Shown here: in pieces, positions 17,224-24,971 of the stretch | Numbering within the stretch: the first letter of the stretch is position 1 | How the letters are laid out: the number at the start of each line of letters is the position of its first letter | Assembly (NCBI RefSeq): GCF_001713395.1 | Contig: NZ_CP016452.1 | Coordinates: 620,001-684,000 of the forward strand | Length of the DNA: 64,000 nucleotides | Direction of reading: 5' to 3' | Origin: Sinorhizobium sp. RAC02 | GTDB taxonomy: Bacteria > Pseudomonadota > Alphaproteobacteria > Rhizobiales > Rhizobiaceae | Position numbers and translations under genes: made by a program | Notes under the pieces: generated by a model | Seen by the model: the letters and a program-made list of their open reading frames with translations, nothing else | The model's database searches: none | Told to the model about the DNA's origin: nothing

Positions 17224-18162
17224 ATGAGAAGGATTCTCCTCGCGCGCCTGGCGCAGGCGGGCATCGTCGCCGTCACGGTTGGTGCGCTCTGCTTCGTGCT
17301 GATGCACATCCTGCCGGGGGACGCGGCGATGCGCATTGCAGCCGGTCGCTATGGACCGGATGTGGCTATTATCGACGCGGCCGCAATGGTGCGGCTGGAG
17401 CTAGGCCTCGATCGGCCGTGGTTCGTCCAGCTCGGCGAGTGGCTGGGGAACCTCATGCGCTTCGATCTCGGCCATTCGCTGGTAACGGGCGCGCCTGTGC
17501 TGCGCGAACTACAGGTGCAGCTCGGTGCCTCCGTCTGGCTTGCGGTCGCCGCGCTTGTGCTCTCACTTGTAATCGGTCCGTGGCTCGGTGTGCTTTCCGG
17601 CTTGAAGCCGGGCGGTGTCGTCGATCACCTTAGCCTTGCAGGTGCGGCGATCTTCCGCGCCGTTCCGCCCTTCGTGCTCGGCCTCATCTTGATGCTGGTC
17701 TTCTCGAAGCATCTCGGTTGGCTGCCGCCGGCCGGCTTCGGCTCGCCGCGCGAAATCCTGCTGCCGGCGCTTACATTGGCGCTTGGGCTTGCGGCGATGT
17801 CGAGCCGGGTGACGCATAATGCCGTTGCAGGTGTCACGAGCGCGCCCTACTTCGCTTTCGCCCGGCTCAAGGGCCTGTCCGAGGCTGTCGTTGTCCGGCG
17901 GCACGGGCTGCGCAACGCCGCCATTCCGGTCGTCTCCTATCTTGGGTTGCAGGCCATCTACCTCGTCGAAGGCGTCGTGGTGGTGGAATCGCTCTTCGCC
18001 TATCCGGGTATCGGCCACGCGCTGGTTCACGCCATCGTCGAGCGTGACATTCCCATGGTGCAGGGTACGGCGTTGGTCATGGGGCTGATGTTCGTCGTGA
18101 TCGCCACAATTGTCGACCTCCTGTCGCATTGGCTTGATCCCCGCCTCGGGAGGATCAAATGA
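17224..18162 (+). CDS. ABC transporter permease, DppB type
   Basis: A 312-residue inner-membrane permease of the DppB/NikB family. It has an N-terminal segment (LARLAQAGIVAVTVGALCFV) leading into HILPGDAA, and the C-terminal LFAYPGIGHALVHAIVERDIPMVQG that is diagnostic for this subunit. The cytoplasmic coupling loop is visible as the FARLKGLSEAVVVRRHGLRNA stretch. Six membrane segments are expected. It begins ten bases after the binding-protein gene and overlaps the next permease by four bases. Confidence 0.93.
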   Translation: MRRILLARLAQAGIVAVTVGALCFVLMHILPGDAAMRIAAGRYGPDVAIIDAAAMVRLELGLDRPWFVQLGEWLGNLMRFDLGHSLVTGAPVLRELQVQLGASVWLAVAALVLSLVIGPWLGVLSGLKPGGVVDHLSLAGAAIFRAVPPFVLGLILMLVFSKHLGWLPPAGFGSPREILLPALTLALGLAAMSSRVTHNAVAGVTSAPYFAFARLKGLSEAVVVRRHGLRNAAIPVVSYLGLQAIYLVEGVVVVESLFAYPGIGHALVHAIVERDIPMVQGTALVMGLMFVVIATIVDLLSHWLDPRLGRIK

Positions 18163-18980
18163 GCCCGAACGAACGTGTACTCGCCCCTTTACGTGGTCGG
18201 TTTTCGCCAATTCGTATTTTCGGCGCTGGGCTGCTCGCGACCCTTGCTGGTTTCGCCCTGCTCGGGCCGCTCCTCATTACGGCGGATCCGGCCGCACAGG
18301 ATTTTTCCGCAAGCCTCGCGCCCATCGGCGGAAATCATCTGCTCGGTGCGGATCATTACGGCCGCAGCCTGCTGTCGCGGCTTGCGCATGGGGCAAGACT
18401 ATCCTTCGGCATGGCGTTCGTAACGATGCTTGCGGCGGCCGTCCCTGGTGTTCTGCTGGGACTTGTTGCTGCCTGGCGGGGCGGATGGTTGGAGCGGTTC
18501 GCAGAGCTGCTGGCAACTATCGTGCTGGCGTTGCCAGGGCTGATGCTGGTGCTTCTGTTGCTTGCCTTTGCGCCCGGCAATTACGGGCCGCTCTTTCTGG
18601 GCATTGCGCTCACATTATGGGTCGAATTCTATCGGGTGACGCGCGCCGGAGCCAAAACCATCCTCGGCCAGCCGCATATCGAGGCAGCTCGCATGCTGGG
18701 TTTTGGTTCCGGCTATATCCTGCGCCACTATGTGCTGCCCGTCATCGCACCGATGATCGCGACGCTTGCGGCCTTCGCGATGGCGGCTGCCATCATCTCG
18801 GTATCGACGCTGAGCGCCATCAGTGTCGGCCTGCAACCGCCAACGCCGGAACTCGGCGGCATGATCGTCGAGATGCTGCCCTATTATGCCGAAGCGCCGC
18901 TGCATGTGCTGCTGCCGGCCGTGCTGATCTTCCTGCTGGTGCTCGGCCTGCAACTCGTCGCACAGGAGGACCGAGCATGA
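18159..18980 (+). CDS. ABC transporter permease, DppC type
   Basis: A 273-residue permease of the DppC/NikC family and partner of the preceding DppB-type protein. It shows HLLGADHYGRSLLSRLAHGARLS near residue 60, the coupling loop with AARMLGFGSGYILRHYVLP, and SVGLQPPTPELGGMI in place of the usual LGLGxxPPxPxWG. Its ATG overlaps the stop of the upstream gene (ATGA) and its own stop overlaps the start of the ATPase gene, so the genes are tightly coupled. No defect is visible in this gene, although the ATPase gene that follows is broken. Confidence 0.92.
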   Translation: MSPNERVLAPLRGRFSPIRIFGAGLLATLAGFALLGPLLITADPAAQDFSASLAPIGGNHLLGADHYGRSLLSRLAHGARLSFGMAFVTMLAAAVPGVLLGLVAAWRGGWLERFAELLATIVLALPGLMLVLLLLAFAPGNYGPLFLGIALTLWVEFYRVTRAGAKTILGQPHIEAARMLGFGSGYILRHYVLPVIAPMIATLAAFAMAAAIISVSTLSAISVGLQPPTPELGGMIVEMLPYYAEAPLHVLLPAVLIFLLVLGLQLVAQEDRA

Positions 18981-20234
18981 CCGTTCACCCACGTATGCAA
19001 GCACTGTCCGTCAGCGCTCTGTCGGTAGCGTCCCCACAAGGCACGATCGTTTCCGAGATCACCTTCGCACTCGAAGCCGGCATACCGTTGACGCTGCTCG
19101 GTGAAAGCGGCTCGGGCAAATCCCTGGTGGCGCAGGCGATCATGGGCAATCTGCCGATGGGACTATCTGCCGCGGGTCATATCCTTCTCGACGGGGTCGA
19201 CCTACTCGCCGGCTCCGCTGCGACGGGCCGGGCCCGATGGGGGCGTACGATATCGCTGCTACCGCAAGAGCCATGGTTGGTGCCAGCGCGTAGCGATCGC
19301 CATTGCCCATGCCGGCGATTGCGACCTGCTAATCGCCGACGAGCCAACCAAGGGGTTGGACGCAGCGTTGCGCAACGGTGTCGTCGCCCGCTTGAAGCGC
19401 GAGGTCGACGCGGGGCGGCTCCTGCTCACCATCACCCATGATGTGATGGTCGCCCGTTCGCTCGGCGGCATGGTGGGCGTGATGCTGGAGGGTCGGCTGG
19501 TGGAGATCGGGCCAGTCGACAACGTGCTGGAGGCGCCGCAGCACGACTATACGCGCGCGCTGATCGCCGCCGATCCGCAACACTGGGCGCGACGGGCGCC
19601 TTCAAGCGGGGGTGAGTTGGTGTTGGCCGGTCACGGCCTTGAAAAGGCCTTCGGCGAAAACCTGCTGTTTTCCGGCCTCGACATCGAAATCCGTGCGGGC
19701 GAAGTGGTCGCGATCACGGGACCGAGCGGCTGCGGCAAGACAACCGTTGGCAATATCCTGCTCGGGCTCACCGCGTCCGACCGGGGAGAGGTGGAGCGAC
19801 GCGCGAGAATTTCACCGCTCCGGTTCCAAAAACTCTACCAAGACCCACCTGCCGCCTTTGCACCACATCAATCGATCCGCAAGGGACTTGCCGATCTCGT
19901 GCGCCTGCACGGGCGGCAATGGAGTGATGCGCAGGCTCTCTGCGCCCGCTTGCGTCTGCATGACAACCTACTCGGCCGATTGCCGTCGGAAATCTCAGGC
20001 GGAGAATTACAGCGTTTCGCCCTCGTGCGCACACTGATGCTGGATCCCGTCTTCCTGTTTGCGGACGAAGCCACTTCGCGGCTCGATCCGGTCAGCCAAA
20101 AGGAGGTGATCGAGTTCTTGCTGGAAATTGTGAGCGAAAAGAAGCTTGGAATACTGCTGGTCACGCATGATCAACACCTCGCCGAGCGGGTTTCGACGAG
20201 AGTTGTGCGATTGGGCGTGGATGGTATGATGTAG
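18977..20234 (+). pseudogene. Dual-domain ABC ATPase (DppD-DppF type) with internal frameshifting deletion
   Basis: The first ATPase domain opens normally with a Walker A (GESGSGKS) and Q-loop (LLPQEPWL, ending near 19277). Sequence then jumps to a different frame at CQRVAIAIAHAGDCDLLIADEPT. Roughly 60-70 residues that normally lie between the Q-loop and the signature are absent, along with the LSGG of the signature, and the reading frame changes. The second domain is intact: GPSGCGKTT, EISGGELQRFALVRTLML, LFADEATSRLD and LLVTHD. Without a frameshift the translated product ends at 19441. The importer is therefore probably non-functional in this strain, unless a second ATPase elsewhere serves it. 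Confidence 0.82.
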
Positions 20235-20800
20235 TTCTCAGCCTTTACCGACCAATATCCGAAGGAAGGGATCAACTGGATGAGAAGGCTATCCATGGCG
20301 GCCTCTCCCGGTTAAGCGACGATCCGCTAAGTCACTTCTCGGGGGCAAGCGGCTGGTTTTGACGGCCGTGACGCGTCGGTACTGATGGAATCCGTGTGAC
20401 GAGGTGGAGAAGTATTCTGCATTTCAACCAAGCCAGATGAACGACTCTTTTGTTTCCTCAACGCCAAATCAGGCACCACGCCTAAGGTCGACGTCAGCCG
20501 CGGCCCTAATGTTCGCCGAGGCCAATATGAAATACCAGACTGGTTTATTGAGGGGCTTGGTTAGACCGGTGTCGATGGGGCTCAAAGCGTTCCGCTCCTC
20601 GCGTTCGATGCCCTCATCCGACGTGGTAGGTCCTGCGGATATGACCCATCAAGACGTACCGGGCACCGCTAAAAATTCCATATATAGGGGTGATGCCGTG
20701 AATTTCGGTTAATCGGGCACTTAGCTTATCTGAGTTGAGGCGCCATCGGTTCAGATCCTTTCAACAGCAAATCCATTCAGATGGGCCTGACACCCCTTCA
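20235..20800. other. Non-coding or decayed stretch
   Basis: About 570 bases between the broken ATPase and a Fic pseudogene. One 102-codon open frame (20404-20712, plus strand) has no recognisable motif, no convincing ribosome binding site and a composition unlike neighbouring genes. Nothing else could be identified. Confidence 0.45.
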
Positions 20801-21248
20801 TTAGGAAAGACCGTACCATGCGCCGCGGCCGGCACTGTGCAGGACGAGGTGCCCTTGATGCACGAGCGCCCTGAAATGATCCTTAATGGTGGCTTGCATC
20901 GGTAGTCCGTGTAGCCTCTGCGACCGTAATCCGCCCGTGCTCGCGTGCCAACTCGAGCAATTTCACGGATAATTACGGCATGTCGGCGAGGATAATACAT
21001 CCGCGCTCCATTTTCTTTTCAAGCCGCGTTTTCTGCCGATGAAGCGTTCTCAGAAAGTACTCGATTCAGGGATTCCAGTCGGGCTCGGCGTTGCGGATCG
21101 TTCCCTGCGTGCGCCGAAGCGAGATGTAATAGCTCTCCTTGCTTTGCTCGATGATGCTTTCGAGCGAGCTGTAAGGGACGTAAGCGTAGCCTGCCCGTAG
21201 GAGCAACAAGGTGGTCAGAATACGCGATAGGCGGCCATTGCAGGTCAT
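20801..21248 (-). pseudogene. Fic-family protein, C-terminal remnant with stops and a frameshift
   Basis: The frame at 21066-21248 reads NGRLSRILTTLLLLRAGYAY then VPYSSLESIIEQSKESYYI, which is the region after the HPFxDGNGR catalytic motif of Fic AMP-transferases. Only NGRLSR of that motif survives. Continuing on the minus strand after a TGA, the same family is visible: IEYFLRTLHRQKTRLEKKME, a TAA, LSVKLLELAREHGRITVAEA, then after a shift of frame IKDHFRALVHQGHLVLHSAG and GRGAWYGLS before a TAA. At least two stops and one frameshift show it is dead. The N-terminal half is missing. Confidence 0.75.
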
Positions 21249-21445
21249 CTTTGACGTTTTGGGGAAGGCTGTATTCGTCGCGGACTAACTATTTGGACGG
21301 CCCCTTCGAAAAACAGCGTGATGCGGTGAGCGCGGCGGAAGAGCACTGCCGTAAACTTGGGTGGGAGGACGACCACAGAAATGCGAGCGGGAGTCATCGG
21401 CCCTGAACAGATTGGGGTGCATCCTGCTTGGCGCGCGTTGCAGCT

Positions 21446-21572
21446 TTGCTCGAATGTGTGCGCATGCTAATGTTCTCAGGTCGTAGGGGCTCTCCAAACC
21501 CTTGTATCGGACCCTGCGACATCTGCCATAGCCGCCGGATCGACTGTCAGCGTGGTCGATCCGGCTTTTTTT
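21446..21572 (+). ncRNA. Candidate small RNA unit A: promoter plus intrinsic terminator
   Basis: A -35-like TTGCTC (21446) and a -10-like TAATGT (21468) are 16 bases apart. About 60 bases after the expected start comes a strong intrinsic terminator: GCCGGATCGAC pairs with GTCGATCCGGC (21534-21565), followed by seven T. No open frame with a ribosome binding site lies between. The predicted transcript is about 90 bases. Two more units of the same design follow (21624 and 23321). Confidence 0.45.
21534..21572 (+). terminator. Strong intrinsic terminator of unit A
   Basis: An 11-base-pair perfect stem with a 10-base loop followed by TTTTTTT. No protein gene reads into it from the left on the plus strand. 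Confidence 0.8.
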
Positions 21573-21700
21573 GTATGCAATTGGATATTTTCGGGTTGTT
21601 CTCTCATGGCGTGCATGGCCGTCTTGTCATAATGTAAGCGTGTGCTAATCTTTGTCTTGCAGGACTACCCAAAAGTCTTGCGACGAAATGTGCCTCACTA

Positions 21701-22541
21701 GGGTCCGGACTCACTAGAGCCACCAGATGACGGCCGCGGCGAGAGCGACGGCACCCATGAAGTTTTTGATGTTGCGATCGAAGCGGGTGGCGAGGCGACG
21801 CCAGTCCTTGAGACGGCAGAACATACGCTCGATGACGTTGCGCTGCTTGTAAACGGCGCGGTCGTACTCGTACTGGACCTTGCGATTTCGACGTGGCGGG
21901 ATCACAGCCTCGGTACCGCGCTCGTCGAGCCACTCGCGCAGAGCCTGGCTGTCATAGCCCTTGTCCGCGACGAGCTGCGCGCAGGGCGGCAGGGCTTCGA
22001 TACACAGCCTCGCCACCTTGCAATCATGGACGTTGCCGGGCGTCAGGAGCAGGACGTGAGGGCGACCTTTCGCGTCGCAGACGGCATGGAGCTTGGTGTT
22101 CCGTCCGCCTTTCGTGCGGCCGATACCATGAGCCAAGGCCCCCCTTTTCCCCCGCCTGCGCAGCGGTGGACCTTGATGCAGCTACTATCGATGAACAATC
22201 GGTCCGGCGCATCTTCGGCTCCGGCAAGTGCGCTGAAGATGCCTTCCCAGATGCCGCGCTCGGACCAGCGAACGAAGCGATTGTAGAGCGTCTTCTTCGG
22301 TCCATAGACGTCGGCGCAGTCCGCCCAGCGGCCACCGCATCGCAGCGCGTGGACGATTCCGCTCAACACGCGACGATCGTCCACCCGCGGCTTGCCCCGC
22401 ACATCCGTTGGCAGGAGCGGTTCGATCCGTTCCCACTGCGCATCGGAAAACCAAAAGAAATCATACATCTCACCGCCCTTTCGTCGCGGCAATGAATCAT
22501 GTCCCAGCGCTCAGGGAAAGCCAATTATTGGGTCCGGACCC
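21701..22541 (-). mobile_element. IS5-family (IS427-type) insertion sequence, complete
   Basis: An 841-base element with imperfect terminal inverted repeats of about 16 bases: the left end begins GGGTCCGGACTCACTA and the right end, read inward, GGGTCCGGACCCAATA. It is flanked by TA on both sides (21699-21700 and 22542-22543), the target duplication typical for the IS427 group. It encodes one transposase in two overlapping frames on the minus strand. Both ends and the coding region look intact, so it may be active. Confidence 0.87.
21714..22468 (-). CDS. IS5-family transposase, two frames joined by -1 frameshifting
   Basis: OrfA runs from the ATG at 22468 (MYDFFWFSDAQWERIEPLLP) and OrfB covers the C-terminal half to the stop at 21714. 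The DDE residues are visible: the first Asp in RLFIDSSCIKVH (OrfA), the second in ADKGYDSQALREWL and the Glu in RNVIERMFCRLKDW (OrfB). The frames overlap at a run of A4 followed by G6 (complement of 22139-22148), a classic -1 slippery site. Reading GGA AAA GGG GGG and slipping back one base joins KGG directly to the ALAHGIGRTKGGRNTKLH frame. This makes a normal-length IS427-type transposase. Confidence 0.87.
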
Positions 22542-22553
22542 TAATGTGAGAAA

Positions 22554-22591
22554 GCCGGTGCGGTGGCGCGCGCACACTGCACCGGCTTTTT
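22554..22591 (+). terminator. Intrinsic terminator of unit B
   Basis: AAAGCCGGTGC pairs with GCACCGGCTTT around a 17-base loop and is followed by T residues. It lies 10 bases to the right of the IS end and just before the repeated small-protein module. Confidence 0.75.
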
Positions 22592-22614
22592 CGTTTCGCC
22601 AGCGCACGGGGTAT

Positions 22615-22988
22615 GTCAAATTTAATAGTGCGGATGGGGTGTCGGGCGTATCTTCGCGCATCAGCACTACCAGAGAGCGCCATGACGTTCATTAAAGCGC
22701 AGATGTTCTTGCTGAGAAGTCAGGAGACTTCTATGCATTCGAACCACCTACAGCCCGAAGAACTGACCGCCGTCAAAGCCGTGTACGATGACATCGTAAG
22801 GCAGGACTGGTTCTCGAAAACCGACGAAGCACGATCATCATTTGCGCGCTATCTGATCGACACCTATTCCATCGGTCAGATTGAGCCGACACGGTTCCGT
22901 AAGATCGTAGAATGCTCAGCGCGCATGCACTACAGTCGCACGTAATTGAACCATCCGGGGGTGGATGTGGGACTCGGTTCAGAGATGA
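22615..22988 (+). repeat. Small-protein module, copy 1
   Basis: A stretch of about 375 bases that recurs at 37879-38256. Both copies begin GTCAAA-n-TTAATAGTGC, share TGTCG-n-GCGTA shortly after, carry an identical GAAGTCAGGAGACTTC ribosome-binding region, a closely matching coding region and a similar 3' flank ending TTCA-n-AGATGA. The region between the promoter-like start and the ribosome binding site is less conserved. Both copies point the same way. Confidence 0.88.
22733..22945 (+). CDS. Conserved small protein of unknown function, copy 1
   Basis: A 70-residue acidic/basic mixed protein beginning MHSNHLQPEELTAVKAVYDD. AGGAG at 22722-22726 precisely sets the start; the longer upstream frame is not shared in sequence with the second copy. 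The paralogue at 37998 differs by only about six residues, and most nucleotide differences between the two genes are silent, which points to selection on the protein. No membrane segment or signal peptide is visible, and the protein is likely helical. It is not recognised as any named family; a small cytosolic alphaproteobacterial protein is the best description. Confidence 0.75.
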   Translation: MHSNHLQPEELTAVKAVYDDIVRQDWFSKTDEARSSFARYLIDTYSIGQIEPTRFRKIVECSARMHYSRT

Positions 22989-23320
22989 GCCGGGTCCTTT
23001 TCGATCCATCGGGCATCGGTTGCAGAAAAGTCTACGGAATACATTGAGTTGCAATCGGTATAGCTGATTAGACGTACCGCGCGTTAACCCCCCAAATGCG
23101 GTATACCGGTTCAAAAGTTCGTGAATTGGACTTTAAATGTTTCGTGTTTCGCGGTGAAGTTTAGCCACGTAGAATGTACTCAATCGGGTTTGTTCTTTCA
23201 TACGCGACAAATACTAGCCCCGATCCGCCATGGGCGTAGGTTCGATCATAGCCGGCGCTATCTAATCATTTTCGCCTGCAGTCTCGATTTAAGTCGCTCA
23301 ATATGACTATGTCGTGTTGC
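22989..23320. other. AT-richer non-coding stretch
   Basis: About 330 bases with lower GC than the surrounding DNA. A 61-codon frame at 23121-23306 has no ribosome binding site or family resemblance. Nothing identifiable was found. Confidence 0.45.
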
Positions 23321-23430
23321 TTGTTCATCCGGCAGCAAATGCTAATGTTCTGCCGCGGTCACGAATGCCCCTGATACCTCAAGCTGTGGCCGCCAGAAGG
23401 AACCCGGCTCCGCAAAGTCGGGTTCTTTTT
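23321..23430 (+). ncRNA. Candidate small RNA unit C: promoter plus intrinsic terminator
   Basis: TTGTTC (23321) and TAATGT (23343) are 16 bases apart, the same spacing as in units A and B, and the ten bases around the -10 (TGCTAATGTTCT) are shared with unit A. An intrinsic terminator follows (GAACCCG/CGGGTTC at 23400-23425, then five T). The expected transcript is about 75 bases with no open frame. Confidence 0.45.
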
Positions 23431-23441
23431 GGGTTGAATAG

Positions 23442-23759
23442 GTGTCAGCGATGATCCCGAGGTCTTTTCGTTCGATAGACTCTAATATTGGCGTGGGTTG
23501 TGCTACGGGTCGCCGGTTTAGCGGGCGCGACCATGAGAGTTTGACGCCTTTCGCCCCAATTTTACGAGGCGAAGCTATCTCGGGTAGCTCTGTTATGCTC
23601 TTCGCAGACAAGAATGAGTGGTCGGTCTTCGTCATTGAAGACGGTGGTGAGTCCGGGTGCGCCTCGGTTTTTGGCATGTCGATTTCACGGCTTGCGGTAA
23701 CGCAAATGTACTGGTTGCAAGAAGATAGCAGGTCCGAGTGGGGGACGCCTGCAAGCGGC
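23442..23759 (+). other. Open frame of unknown meaning before the IS3 remnant
   Basis: The plus-strand frame here runs directly into the IS3 transposase remnant without a stop. Its residues (including KNEWSVFVIEDGGESGC) match no family that I recognise, and a minus-strand frame of similar length overlaps it fully. Neither strand has a convincing start. It may be the decayed end of a gene interrupted by the IS3 element. Confidence 0.3.
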
Positions 23760-24170
23760 GGCATGGTCATAAGCTGGTCCATTGGAACACAGGCGGATGC
23801 GGGGCTGGTCTATACCATGCTGGAAGCCGCTATCGAAGCCGTGGTCACGTTGATGCACGGCCTATCGTTCATTCTGATCGCGGAGCCCGCTATCGCTGGC
23901 CGGGCTGGGTCACCAGGGTAGGCGATGCGAAGTTGGTCCGCTCAATGTCCCGTAAGGGCTGTTCGCAAGACAACGCGGCCTGCGAGGGCTTCTTCGGCCG
24001 AAAAAAAAAAGAATTCTTCTACCCTCGAGACTGGAGGGCGACCACGATCGAACAGTTCGTCAGAGAGGTGGACGCCTACATCCACTGGTACAACGAAAAG
24101 CGCATCAAATTATCACTTGGCGCCCTCAGTCCCATCGAATATCGAAACCGCCTTGGACTGAACGCATATC
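23760..24170 (+). pseudogene. IS3-family transposase (OrfB) C-terminal remnant
   Basis: Fragments of an IS3 OrfB are found in successive frames: VISWSIGTQADAGLVYTMLE in one frame, then ARPIVHSDRGARYRWPGW, DAKLVRSMSRKGCSQDNAAC and EGFFGR in another. The catalytic Asp (HSDRGA) is present, and the C-terminal VDAYIHWYNEKRIKLSLGAL follows. A run of ten A near 24001 replaces the normal GRLKTEFF codons. The first two thirds of the transposase are absent and a frame change occurs near 23850, so this is a dead fragment. No terminal repeats were found. Confidence 0.78.
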
Positions 24171-24248
24171 CCATCCGACTTTTTATCCGCATCCCCTATC
24201 AGGCCACGCCGGGTCAGGTCTCAGTGGCAATCAACACTTCCTGGATTG

Positions 24249-24971
24249 TTAGAAGCTCGACAGCCACTCTTGGAGGTCGGCCTCGGCCTTCTCCAGCGCG
24301 CTGTAGTTCAAGAGCTTGCGCAGGAGCGCCGTGGTGATGGCGCGGGTGCGCAGGTTGAAGCGCGCGTCTTCGCTGTCCTCGCCGGTCGACTGGTAGACGT
24401 CGAGCTTGTCGTAGAGCTGTTGGAGGCGGTTCTGCACGCTGCGGAGCGAGAGGTTGCGGCGGCGGGCGATGGCCCGGTCGGTGAGGCCGAGGGCGATGTC
24501 GATGAGGATCTCGTATTCGGAATCAGTGAAACCGTTCGTCTGGCCCAGGCTCTTCTGCTGCACGCCGCGGATCTCGCGGTCGATCACGCACTGGCTTTCG
24601 ACGAAGATCGAGCGCAAGGCGAGTTTCAGCCGTTCGTCCGAGGCGGACTTCAGCACGTAGCCATAGGCCGCCCCGTCGGGCACGATGCGTGAGACGCCGC
24701 GCACATAGGCCTCGTCGGAATAGTTCGACCAGAAGAGGATGCGCGTTTCCGGTCGCTCCTTCCAGATCGTGCGCGCCGCCTCGATGCCGTTGCGGGTCGC
24801 CATCTGGAGATCCATGACGATATGCGCGGACTTGTGGTCGCGCGCGAGCTTTTCGCCGGAAAGGCCGTTTTCCGCCTCGATGACCGTCTCGCATTCCGGC
24901 AGCGCCGAGCACACCGCCTCGTGCAGGTAGGAACGATGCAGCGGATCATCCTCCACGATCAGGACTTTCAT
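24249..24971 (-). CDS. Response regulator, NarL/LuxR type
   Basis: A 240-residue response regulator. The receiver domain has the acidic pair EDD, the phospho-acceptor Asp in HIVMDLQM and a Lys in YVLKSAS. The C-terminal winged/LuxR-like helix-turn-helix is visible in ALGLTDRAIARRRNLSLRSV followed by QNRLQQLYDKL. GGAGG lies before the ATG; a GTG one codon upstream is an alternative start. The gene overlaps the 3' end of the sensor kinase gene by about 26 bases. It likely controls the divergent sugar-type ABC operon that starts at 26461. Confidence 0.9.
   Translation of the reverse strand: MKVLIVEDDPLHRSYLHEAVCSALPECETVIEAENGLSGEKLARDHKSAHIVMDLQMATRNGIEAARTIWKERPETRILFWSNYSDEAYVRGVSRIVPDGAAYGYVLKSASDERLKLALRSIFVESQCVIDREIRGVQQKSLGQTNGFTDSEYEILIDIALGLTDRAIARRRNLSLRSVQNRLQQLYDKLDVYQSTGEDSEDARFNLRTRAITTALLRKLLNYSALEKAEADLQEWLSSF

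Larger units (their letters stand above)
21624..22591 (+). ncRNA. Candidate small RNA unit B, split by an insertion sequence
   Basis: TTGTCA (21624) and TAATCT (21646) are 16 bases apart. Removing the IS at 21701-22541 and one TA duplicate joins this promoter to an intrinsic terminator 80-90 bases downstream (stem GCCGGTGC/GCACCGGC at 22554-22586, then five T). The restored unit has the same size and order as units A and C. The IS therefore probably broke a small non-coding gene. Confidence 0.4.

Noticed and set aside
20404..20712. A 102-codon plus-strand frame as a possible gene
   Set aside because: No ribosome binding site, no family pattern, and it lies in a segment with several decayed genes.
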